Shown here one piece after another: positions 28,019 through 36,817 of a DNA stretch of 38,370 nt. Numbering within the stretch: the stretch's first letter is position 1; each line of letters begins with the position of its first letter. The translations under genes and the position numbers were made by a program. Source of the stretch: Clostridia bacterium (GTDB lineage: Bacteria; Bacillota; Clostridia; SK-Y3); contig SKGK01000021.1 in assembly GCA_007117465.1 (NCBI GenBank), positions 1 through 38,370 on the forward strand. The letters run 5' to 3'. The notes below the pieces were generated by a model. It was not told the origin of the DNA. It searched no databases and saw only the letters and a list, made by a program, of their open reading frames with translations.

Positions 28019-28288
28019 TTAGCTGGTAAATTGCATTTGTTGAGTTTCTGAACATACAACTAATTCAACCGTTTTAGTGAGCACGTCAGTATAACTGTAA
28101 GATACCCTCCGTGCGGCCTCTTGTTCCTGATCAAGTTTTACTACAAATATACTAGGATAGGTGCTTTCTATTACGCCATTTCGAATCGTAGATTTCTTGC
28201 GCCCTTTCTTTGCTTTTACCTGAACCTTTTGTCCAACATTGTTCTCTAGTCTTCTCTTTATCATAAACAGATCATTTTTTTCTATCAT
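28019..28288 (-). CDS. veg: Veg family protein
   Basis: 89 aa. IKRRLENNVGQKVQVKAKKGRKKSTIRNGVIESTYPSIFVVKLDQE...RRVSYSYTDVLTKTVEL is the Veg signature. Confidence 0.95.
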   Translation of the reverse strand: MIEKNDLFMIKRRLENNVGQKVQVKAKKGRKKSTIRNGVIESTYPSIFVVKLDQEQEAARRVSYSYTDVLTKTVELVVCSETQQMQFTS

Positions 28289-28323
28289 CTTTTCACCTCT
28301 TTTGTATAGTGGCTATCTGATGT

Positions 28324-28352
28324 ATTATATCATATTTTTAAAGTCTTGTCAA
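28324..28352 (-). promoter_or_regulatory. Consensus sigma-A promoter of veg
   Basis: Minus strand TTGACA (28352-28347), N17, TATAAT (28329-28324), exact consensus. Confidence 0.9.
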
Positions 28353-28719
28353 ATAATGACCAAATATTATAGCAAAAGTTTAATTTAATTGCAAGTCCTA
28401 TTTTAAACTTTTCGTAAACTTCTATATATTTCTGCTTTTCACCACTATTATTATCTTATTAATTTCTTCGTTTTCTAATTCTTTTTAAAAAATGGATTTT
28501 ACTATTTATAGTATTTCCAAAAATAGCACAGTTATATCATTAATATTTTTTTTAATGTTTTTCCATCTCACTGTATGCTGCGTTATGGAAAGCAAAGGCA
28601 ATAAAAAACCTAAAAATTTTGGGAATAAATACATATTTTTGGGCAAAGCTAAGTATGATGTATAGTTAGAAAGTTAGCATTAAAATTAAAAACCATAACC
28701 TGCAAGGAGGATAATTAAA

Positions 28720-29328
28720 ATGGAATGTGCTGCAAAAAACACAATTTACATTGATAGTGAAGGAAGCTATACTTTTAAACAATTTACAGATGCGCTGGAA
28801 AAACAGTTAGACAATGCGTACCATATACCACCGCAAAATATTGTTATCTTGTGTATCGGTACTGACCGCTCTACAGGAGATAGTTTAGGTCCTTTAATTG
28901 GTCATAAACTTGAACGATTGCATCATGCACATGCCCATGTATACGGCTCTCTTAGTGAACCTGTGCATGCTAAAAATTTAATTGAAACCCTTTCTGATAT
29001 TAAATCTAAACATCCGCATGCTTTAATTCTAGCAATTGATGCTTGTTTAGGCAGCATGGAACATGTAGGTTACATCACTGTTGCAAAAGGCTCTATCAAA
29101 CCTGGTGCTGGCACTAACAAACACTTGCCTGCTGTTGGAGATGTATCGGTTACAGGCATTGTTAATTTTAGTGGGTTTATGGACTTTTTAGTACTACAAA
29201 ATACCCGATTAAACTTAGTGATGAAAATGGCTGATATTATTAGCCTAGGACTTAAATATGTGCTGTGGAAAAGATATAGATTAACAAGTTCTACGCCAAC
29301 AGAAAGACCATTAACGCTTTTACATTAA
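28720..29328 (+). CDS. yyaC: Spore protease YyaC family protein
   Basis: 202 aa. IVILCIGTDRSTGDSLGPLIGHKL...ALILAIDACLGSMEHVGYITVAKGSIKPGAGTNKHLPAVGDVSVTGIVN. SD AAGGAGGATAATTAAA upstream of the ATG. Confidence 0.93.
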   Translation: MECAAKNTIYIDSEGSYTFKQFTDALEKQLDNAYHIPPQNIVILCIGTDRSTGDSLGPLIGHKLERLHHAHAHVYGSLSEPVHAKNLIETLSDIKSKHPHALILAIDACLGSMEHVGYITVAKGSIKPGAGTNKHLPAVGDVSVTGIVNFSGFMDFLVLQNTRLNLVMKMADIISLGLKYVLWKRYRLTSSTPTERPLTLLH

Positions 29329-29340
29329 TGGTCTTTCTGT
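29299..29340. terminator. Probable bidirectional terminator overlapping the yyaC 3' end
   Basis: ACAGAAAGACCATTAA (29299-29314) / TTAATGGTCTTTCTGT (29325-29340), perfect 16-bp stem, 10-nt loop, between convergent genes. Confidence 0.65.
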
Positions 29341-29365
29341 ATTGAGGCCTCACCTGCTGCTTTTT

Positions 29366-29779
29366 CTAAAATACTCCTTTTAAATTAAGATATCCTTTGT
29401 ATGCATGGTCTGTTTGCAGTATATGCTTTTCAATCCAATTGGCAATAAATAAAATCATATCCATTTCGACTTTTCGTTGGTTTTCATCAATGTTTTTCTT
29501 GAAAAATACACTTAACTGGTCGACAAACGCAATATGTTCCTTTTGATGCTTTTGTAGTCCGTCAAATTGATACTTGTCCATTAATTTTTCTTCATATCCA
29601 AAATGATAAATCGTATATTCTTTTAATTGTGTTAGGATATTCATAATTTCATCATAATGGTCAAACTCATCTTGAAGAGATATAAGCTCATTTAATTTAC
29701 GCCCTAATTCAAATAACTTTTGATGCTGCATATCAATTTCTTTGATATTGCAACTATACGCCTCTTGCCACTTAAACAT
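29366..29779 (-). CDS. Bacteriohemerythrin
   Basis: 137 aa. FKWQEAYSCNIKEIDMQHQKLFELG, YHFGYEEKLM, HQKEH, WIEKHILQTDHAY: all expected diiron ligands are present. Confidence 0.95.
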   Translation of the reverse strand: MFKWQEAYSCNIKEIDMQHQKLFELGRKLNELISLQDEFDHYDEIMNILTQLKEYTIYHFGYEEKLMDKYQFDGLQKHQKEHIAFVDQLSVFFKKNIDENQRKVEMDMILFIANWIEKHILQTDHAYKGYLNLKGVF

Positions 29780-29853
29780 ACCATTCGCCCCTTTTTTATA
29801 TTAAGTATAACATACTCTTTTTGTTTGTGCATTAAAGTTTGTCCCTTTTTTCC

Positions 29854-32361
29854 CTAGAACCCTAACATGTTTTGTTCTTTTTTTTGCTTTAATAACAACG
29901 TCATATTTTCTTCATCAAGTGGCTTACTAAACAAATATCCTTGTCCTAAGTCACAAAGGTTTTGTTTTAGAAAATCTACTTGCTGCTCATTTTCAATTCC
30001 TTCTGCCACAATCTTTAGTTGTAAATCATGCGCAAGATTTATAATCGCTTTGGCAATTGCTTCATGGTTCTTCTTTTGCTGAATGGTTTTTATAAAGCTG
30101 CGGTCGATTTTAATGGTATCTATCGGCAGCTGTTTTAAGTAGTTCAGCGAAGAATATCCTGTGCCAAAATCATCTAAAGCAAGCTTAACTCCTAACTCTT
30201 TTAATTTTTCAAGCATATGAAATGCCCCTGCCAAATTGGTCATGATAACCGTCTCTGTGACTTCAAATTCAATGAAATCTTTTTGTACTTTAGTCTCTTC
30301 TAGTATGTCGATAAGATGGCAAACAAAATTCATATGGGTAAATCGTTTGCCTGACAAATTAATAGATATCTTAATTGGGTCTAGTCCTTGTTGTTGCCAT
30401 TTTTTTTGCTGTTCACACGCAGTTTTTACGACCCAATCACCAATATCTATAATGTATCCCGCTTCTTCTGCAAATGGAATAAATTCATCCGGAGGCACCA
30501 ATCCTTTTATCGGATGAACCCATCTTATCAGCGCTTCTAACCCAACAATTTTACCTGTTGTCAAATCTATTTGTGGCTGATAGTATAGCTCAAATTCTTT
30601 ATTCTTGATACCATAACGAAGCTGCTTGTCCATATCAATATAGTACTGTGTTTTTAATTGCATCTCTTTTGTATAATACCGATACAACCCCTTGCCAGTA
30701 TCTTTTACGTTAAAAACAGCGGCGTCTGCTTTTTTCAAGAGTTCGGCCATATCCTCTCCGTGTTCTGGATAAATAGCAATACCAATACTAACAGTGATAA
30801 AAAACTCTTGTCCTTCAAGATGCCAGGGTTGACTTAACTGTTCTTGCAACCTTACCAGCTTTTCATCTAAGTCTTGTCTGTATGTAATATTGGTAAATAT
30901 AACAGCAAATTCGTCTCCACTTAATCTAGCAATAATATCTGTAGACTCTACCTGTTTTTTTAAAACACTTGCCATATGCCTAAGGAGTACATCGCCCGCT
31001 GCATGTCCAAGTGTATCATTTACATGTTTAAAGTTGTCAACATCGATATATAACAGTGCAAATTGACTACCTGTTCTCTTATTTTTCTCTAATAAACGAG
31101 TTACTTTTTTTTCAAATTGAACACGATTAGGTAGCCCCGTCAACGAATCGTAATACGCTAATTCGTATAGGCGTCTTTGCATTTCCTTTTGCTCTGTAAT
31201 ATCTGTGCCAATCGAAATAAAGGCTACTATACTTCCATCCCTATTATATAGTGTATTGTTATCCCATTGCACATCTACATATGTACCATCTTTACAGTAG
31301 ATCTGTTTTTCATAGTTTTTAAGACGTTCTCCATCCATTAGTCTTTTATAAATATCTTTTAGGTCATTTTTATTTTCTTTAGGTAATAATAAATCACACC
31401 ATCTTTCCCCGATTGCTTCATGCAATGTATATCCTGTTACTTTTTGTGCATGTTCATTGAAATTAATAATGGTACCATCAATTCCCCACGTAATAATGAG
31501 AATCGCAGCACTTTTAAAAATTTCTTCTTGTAGTTCTTTCTCTTGGCGAAGTTGTTCTTGCATATGCACTTGCTCTGTAATATCGGTATGTGAACCTGCT
31601 ATGCGAATTGCTCTGCCTTGATCATCCCATACCGCCTGTCCTCTACTTAATATCCACCGATAGCTACCATCTTTACACCTTAGTCGATATGTATTTTCAT
31701 ATATTCCTTCGCCACTAACCATATATTCTTTTATTTTTTGTACTGAACTCTCACAATCATCTGGGTGGATCAAGCTTTTCCACGCTTCAAAATTGCTTCC
31801 TATCTCTTCTTCTGTATACCCAAACGCTCTCTTCCACTTAATAGAAAAAAAGTAACTATTCTTTTGAACATCACAATCCCAAATGCCATCATTCGCTCCT
31901 GCTACTGCTAACTGATAGCGCTGCTCACTTTTTTCTAACGCATCACGATGCTTCTCAAGTTCATCAAACTGCTGTCGCAACTCTTCTTCTACGCCTACCC
32001 TTTCTGCGTGGGTCTCACTTAATTCTTCGTATGCCATATACATATTATCAATTGCACGTTTTAGGGCAAATAGTTTTCTATATATTAAGTAATATAGAAT
32101 TATTCCTGTAATCACCACAAAAGCTATTCCTTTGAAGGTTTCAATCGTTCTTAATAATTGATGTTCTGTAATTATCTCTTCTAAAATGCTATCGCTTATC
32201 AGAATCCAAAGTATACCTAGTACTAAATAAATTGCTGTAATTTTAATAGAAGTTCTCTTCGGTCTTACCTGTTTCTTAGAACGGGAAAAATCATCTTTGT
32301 TCTTTTTTTCAAAAACCTTAGTTTGATTGTCTATGTGGGAAAGTTTATTATTCGTCATCAT
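29854..32361 (-). CDS. Membrane PAS-PAS-GGDEF-EAL protein (cyclic di-GMP turnover)
   Basis: 835 aa. Two N-terminal TM segments, PAS/PAC blocks, GGDEF domain with RLSGDEF, EAL domain with GLEALIRW and LDDFGTGYSSLNYLKQLPIDTIKIDRSFI. Confidence 0.97.
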   Translation of the reverse strand: MMTNNKLSHIDNQTKVFEKKNKDDFSRSKKQVRPKRTSIKITAIYLVLGILWILISDSILEEIITEHQLLRTIETFKGIAFVVITGIILYYLIYRKLFALKRAIDNMYMAYEELSETHAERVGVEEELRQQFDELEKHRDALEKSEQRYQLAVAGANDGIWDCDVQKNSYFFSIKWKRAFGYTEEEIGSNFEAWKSLIHPDDCESSVQKIKEYMVSGEGIYENTYRLRCKDGSYRWILSRGQAVWDDQGRAIRIAGSHTDITEQVHMQEQLRQEKELQEEIFKSAAILIITWGIDGTIINFNEHAQKVTGYTLHEAIGERWCDLLLPKENKNDLKDIYKRLMDGERLKNYEKQIYCKDGTYVDVQWDNNTLYNRDGSIVAFISIGTDITEQKEMQRRLYELAYYDSLTGLPNRVQFEKKVTRLLEKNKRTGSQFALLYIDVDNFKHVNDTLGHAAGDVLLRHMASVLKKQVESTDIIARLSGDEFAVIFTNITYRQDLDEKLVRLQEQLSQPWHLEGQEFFITVSIGIAIYPEHGEDMAELLKKADAAVFNVKDTGKGLYRYYTKEMQLKTQYYIDMDKQLRYGIKNKEFELYYQPQIDLTTGKIVGLEALIRWVHPIKGLVPPDEFIPFAEEAGYIIDIGDWVVKTACEQQKKWQQQGLDPIKISINLSGKRFTHMNFVCHLIDILEETKVQKDFIEFEVTETVIMTNLAGAFHMLEKLKELGVKLALDDFGTGYSSLNYLKQLPIDTIKIDRSFIKTIQQKKNHEAIAKAIINLAHDLQLKIVAEGIENEQQVDFLKQNLCDLGQGYLFSKPLDEENMTLLLKQKKEQNMLGF

Positions 32362-32524
32362 GAACTCCTTTTTTTATAGATTAAAAAATATCCGCTTCCC
32401 TCTTTGGAATCTCCTTCTATTATATCAGTGAATTTACCCCTTTAAAAGATATTTTTAACAAAAATTTGTGTGGATAAGATGTTTTTTTCTTTTCCAACTG
32501 ACCAACCGTCTAACTTTCTACTTT

Positions 32525-33514
32525 TTACAATAATTCTTTTCTAAGTTGTGCATCTGACTTTGAAGATAAGTATCCAAGTGGCACATCAAAAACCGTTTTT
32601 GCCCCTGCTTCTCCTTCTTTATACATGCGGTTCACCGCTCTTGCATAGGCTAACAATACACTTGCGGTAAATTCAGGATTGCTATCTAACTTTAATGAAA
32701 ACTCTATAATATGTCCATTATTTTTATCACCTGTTTTTCCGCTTCTAATAACAAACCCACCATGTGGCATTGCACTATGCTTTTCTTTTAAAACTTGTTC
32801 GCTAACAAAAGTTACTCTTGTCTCATAGTCAGCAAAATAATTTGGCATATTTTTAATGGTTTCTTCAATGTTTGCTTCATCTGCGCCTTCTTCTGCTACC
32901 ACATAGCAATCTCGCAGATGCTTTTCTTTGGTGGTAAGGGTTGGATCCTGACCGCTTCTAACTTTTTCAATCGCAGCATCGATTGGAATGGTATACTGCA
33001 CTCCCGCTTTTACACCTTCTACTCTTCTAATTGCATCAGAGTGCCCTTGACTTACGCCTCTTCCCCAAAATGTATACTCATTACCCACTGGTAGCACCGC
33101 TTCTGTTAGCATGCGATTCATTGAAAACAGTCCTGGATCCCATCCTACTGAAATCACACCAATGTTACCATTTTCTTTTGCAACCTTATCAACCGCTTCA
33201 AAGTATTCCGGAATCTTTGCATGGGTATCAAAACTATCTACCGTGTTAAACATTTTTACAAGTTCAGGTCCTTGCTCTGGTAAATCTGTAGCTGAACCTC
33301 CACATAAAATCATTACATCAATCTTGCCTTTATAGCTTTCTGCCTCAGACATATGCAGTGCTTTTACACTTGGTGTATTGTGCTTAATGTCTTTGGGGTC
33401 TCTTCTGGTAAAAATGCCTACCAATTCGGTATCAGAATTTTGCTTAATCGCAGCTTCTACACCTTTTCCTAGATTCCCATATCCTACGATTCCAATTTTA
33501 ATTTTGTTTTGCAC
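32525..33514 (-). CDS. ddh: meso-diaminopimelate dehydrogenase
   Basis: 329 aa. IKIGIVGYGNLGKGVEAAI, VDSFDTHAKIPEYFEAVDKVAKE, VGWDPGLFSMNRMLTEAVLPVGNEYTFWGRGVSQGHSDAIRRVEGVK. Confidence 0.96.
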   Translation of the reverse strand: MQNKIKIGIVGYGNLGKGVEAAIKQNSDTELVGIFTRRDPKDIKHNTPSVKALHMSEAESYKGKIDVMILCGGSATDLPEQGPELVKMFNTVDSFDTHAKIPEYFEAVDKVAKENGNIGVISVGWDPGLFSMNRMLTEAVLPVGNEYTFWGRGVSQGHSDAIRRVEGVKAGVQYTIPIDAAIEKVRSGQDPTLTTKEKHLRDCYVVAEEGADEANIEETIKNMPNYFADYETRVTFVSEQVLKEKHSAMPHGGFVIRSGKTGDKNNGHIIEFSLKLDSNPEFTASVLLAYARAVNRMYKEGEAGAKTVFDVPLGYLSSKSDAQLRKELL

Positions 33515-33715
33515 GTTGTATCCTCCTCATTATTCAATATCAACTTTTCTTTATCTTTACTATAATAACATAAAATTTGAAAAATTTCATGTCTATTTGA
33601 GAATCTTTTTCATTTTAATAATTTCACCAAAAAAACACACCGAAATTTATTAAAAGTAACCATGCTTTCAATTATTATAATTTGCACTGTAAAAATTTTA
33701 TACTTTTTATTCATG

Positions 33716-36700
33716 CTATTTTGTTGGTGCTACGCTATCTTTAGCTTTAAAACGCTTCTTAATAACATTTCCAAAATCATCAAATAACGTATATAGTACA
33801 GGAATAAATACTAGTGTAAGCAGTGTAGAAAAACTAAGTCCGCCAATAACGGTAATTGCCATCGGCGCTTGCAGCTCTGCACCTTCACCAACACCTAACG
33901 CAAGCGGTGTCAGCCCTAACACGGTGGTAAGCGTGGTCATTAATATCGGTCTTAATCTTACAGGTCCTGCCTGAAAAATCGCTTCATTACGTTTAATTCC
34001 TCGGGCTCTAAGGTTATTAATATAATCAATTAGCACAATCGCATTGTTTACAACAATACCTGCGAGCATAATAACCCCTGTAAATGCTGGCACGCTAAAA
34101 GGTTTGCCTGCTAATACAATTGCATACGATATCCCTATAAATGCAAGTGGCACCGAAAACATGATTGTAAATGGGTGCAATAGTGACTCGAATTGCGATG
34201 CCATAATCATATATACTAAAACAACCGCTAGGAGTAGTGCTAATCCAAATGCCATAACCGCATCATTAATTTCTTCGTTTTCACCTGCTAGTATCACTTC
34301 GTATCCTTGGGGTATAGACATAATATCGAGTGTTCTTTGAATATCTACAAACACGCTACGTGCATCTCTACCGCTAATGTCTCCTGTCACTGTTACTTGT
34401 CTGACTTGGTCAGCCCTTTGAATACTTGCAGGGGCTCTTGCCATCTCTATATCTGCTATCTCAAATAATGGAACGTGCTGTCCTATCTGCGTAGGAATAT
34501 CAATATATTTTAAATCGTCTAGCGCATATCTTGATTGTGGCTCATGTCTTACGCGCACATCAATTTCTTCACCTTGGATTTTATAGCGTGTAGCAATCTG
34601 TCCCATCACTGCCGACTGAATGGTATTAGCCACAGTATATGCAGATACCCCATAATGCGCAGCCTTTGTTCGATTTACTCGAACTTGTGCCTCCGGGACG
34701 GTCTCCGCAACAGAAGAAGTTACTTCTCTTGTGCCTGCTACATTTTCTACTTGTTCTACTACTTGCTCTGCTAGCATTTCAAGTACTCTAAGGTCTTCTC
34801 CTTTAATATTAACCACTATTGGTTTTGACCCTGCGCCTCCCATTGACATCATCTGTAATCTTTCTACACTAATTTTTGCACCTGCAATATTTTGAACCTT
34901 TTCACGCACTTCATCAAGTAAAATACCAATTTCTTTTTCACGCTCACTTCTAGGCCCAAAAGACGCATAAATGGTTGCCTTACTCGCATCACCATCATCA
35001 CCTTCTACTGAAAAGATATAGGCAAGCTCATCAAACATTTGAATCTTTTCACCTGCCTGTCTTGCAATATCCGAAGTCTCTTCTAGCGCCATCCCCTTTG
35101 GAAGTTCAATGCTAACCGTGAACATTCCTTCATCACTGTCAGGAAAAAATTCTGCCCCAGCAAACATCACCGCTATAGCAATGCTACTTGCAAACAATAG
35201 TAGTGTAACTACAATAACCATTTTTCGATGGCTTACTGCCCATCTTAATAACCGCTTATAAATCTCCTCAACTTTTCGAAATACACGTTCAAATCCTCTA
35301 TCTATTAATGCAATCGTTGTATTTTTCTTCTTCAAATCCTTTATCCGCTCAATCTTTAATATCTTAGATGCCAGCATAGGTACAAGTGTAAGGGAAATTA
35401 TTAGTGATGCTAAGAGTGCAAAGGTTACGGTCAGTGCTAACTCTCTAAACATCTCAATAGCAATATTTTCTCTAATAAATGCAATCGGCAAAAACACTGC
35501 AATGGTGGTTAGCGTAGATGCTACAACCGCCATCGCCACCTCACTGCTCCCTTCTCTCGCTGCATCTACCCTGTTATATCCTTCTTCACGGTAGCGATAA
35601 ATACTTTCTAACACAACAATCGAACTATCCACTAACATCCCAATTCCAAGTGCCAATCCACCAAGTGACATCATGTTAAGTGTAATACCACTAAAATAAA
35701 TCAATATAAAAGTAGCAATAATGGAGATAGGTATGGCTATACCTATTATAAATGTGGTGCGAATATTTTTTAGGAAAATAAATAAGATTAAAATAGCAAG
35801 GATTCCACCTACCACGGCATTATTAGTTACACTCCCTAGTGATTGTTTAACGAAGTGGGACTGGTCAAATATCGTCGCAAAGGTCACATCTTCAAGTTCT
35901 AACTTTATTTCTGCTAATGCCGCGTTCACACTATCGGCTACCCTTACGGTATTAAATCCTGATTGTTTTCTTACTTCTACTAATACACATGGGTCTCCAT
36001 TTAAAGACACTTGACTAGTAATATCTTTATAATCTTGGGTTATATTTGCAATGTTTTGTAAGCGAATAATACCTCCAGGGGTTGTAATTGGAAGGTTTCT
36101 AATTTGCTCAATATCATTAAACTCTCCTATCGTCCTTACAGTAAGGATATTTTTCCCTTCTCTTAGCTGGCCCCCTGGTAAGTTTAAATTTTCGCTTCTT
36201 AGTATCTGACTTACTTGCGAGAGAGTAATACCGTATCCTTGCATCTTATACGGGATAATATCAATTTTAATTTCTTCTTCAAGACCACCAACAATCTCTA
36301 CTGCTGCTACCCCGTTAATACGTTCTAGACGATCTTTTATCTTTTCTTCTGCTAAAAGTTTGAGCACCGCAAGATCTTCTCCATAAGACATGCCAAACTG
36401 TATAATGGGCATCATACTAACATCATATTGGAAAATAATTGGCATTCTTACTTCATTCGGCCACATTCCTCCTACCATATCCACTTTTTCGCGCATTTGT
36501 AGGGCTGCATAATCCATATTTGTCCCCTGTGTAAATTGTACCATGACCGACGACTGCCCATTACCCGATGTAGAGCTCACCTGCTTAAAATTATCCACCG
36601 TACCCATCGCCTGCTCAAGCGGTCTTGTAATAAGCGTTTCAATCTCATGTGGTCCTGCACCATCATAATTAGTTATAACCACAGCCATTGGCAAAGAAAT

Positions 36701-36817
36701 ATCTGGGAAAAGATCTAAATTAATCCCTACGAAAGATACTGCACCCAATACGAGTATCATCATTACCATCATTAAAACTGTTACTGGCCTATTAATGGCA
36801 AGTTGAGAAATTTTCAT
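33716..36817 (-). CDS. RND family (AcrB/HAE-type) efflux transporter permease
   Basis: 1033 aa. ISQLAINRPVTVLMMVMMILVLGAVSF, DLFPDISLPMAVV, GIGMLVDSSIVVLESIYR, GIVVNNAIVLIDYINNLRARGIKRNEAI. Confidence 0.97.
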   Translation of the reverse strand: MKISQLAINRPVTVLMMVMMILVLGAVSFVGINLDLFPDISLPMAVVITNYDGAGPHEIETLITRPLEQAMGTVDNFKQVSSTSGNGQSSVMVQFTQGTNMDYAALQMREKVDMVGGMWPNEVRMPIIFQYDVSMMPIIQFGMSYGEDLAVLKLLAEEKIKDRLERINGVAAVEIVGGLEEEIKIDIIPYKMQGYGITLSQVSQILRSENLNLPGGQLREGKNILTVRTIGEFNDIEQIRNLPITTPGGIIRLQNIANITQDYKDITSQVSLNGDPCVLVEVRKQSGFNTVRVADSVNAALAEIKLELEDVTFATIFDQSHFVKQSLGSVTNNAVVGGILAILILFIFLKNIRTTFIIGIAIPISIIATFILIYFSGITLNMMSLGGLALGIGMLVDSSIVVLESIYRYREEGYNRVDAAREGSSEVAMAVVASTLTTIAVFLPIAFIRENIAIEMFRELALTVTFALLASLIISLTLVPMLASKILKIERIKDLKKKNTTIALIDRGFERVFRKVEEIYKRLLRWAVSHRKMVIVVTLLLFASSIAIAVMFAGAEFFPDSDEGMFTVSIELPKGMALEETSDIARQAGEKIQMFDELAYIFSVEGDDGDASKATIYASFGPRSEREKEIGILLDEVREKVQNIAGAKISVERLQMMSMGGAGSKPIVVNIKGEDLRVLEMLAEQVVEQVENVAGTREVTSSVAETVPEAQVRVNRTKAAHYGVSAYTVANTIQSAVMGQIATRYKIQGEEIDVRVRHEPQSRYALDDLKYIDIPTQIGQHVPLFEIADIEMARAPASIQRADQVRQVTVTGDISGRDARSVFVDIQRTLDIMSIPQGYEVILAGENEEINDAVMAFGLALLLAVVLVYMIMASQFESLLHPFTIMFSVPLAFIGISYAIVLAGKPFSVPAFTGVIMLAGIVVNNAIVLIDYINNLRARGIKRNEAIFQAGPVRLRPILMTTLTTVLGLTPLALGVGEGAELQAPMAITVIGGLSFSTLLTLVFIPVLYTLFDDFGNVIKKRFKAKDSVAPTK

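Noticed and set aside
28570-28680. Possible cyclic di-GMP (GEMM-type) riboswitch upstream of yyaC, from GCAAAGGCAA and GGGCAAAGCT strings
   Set aside because: The conserved GGGACGCAAAGCC core and tetraloop receptor-like elements are not present. Similarity is limited to short A/G-rich words.
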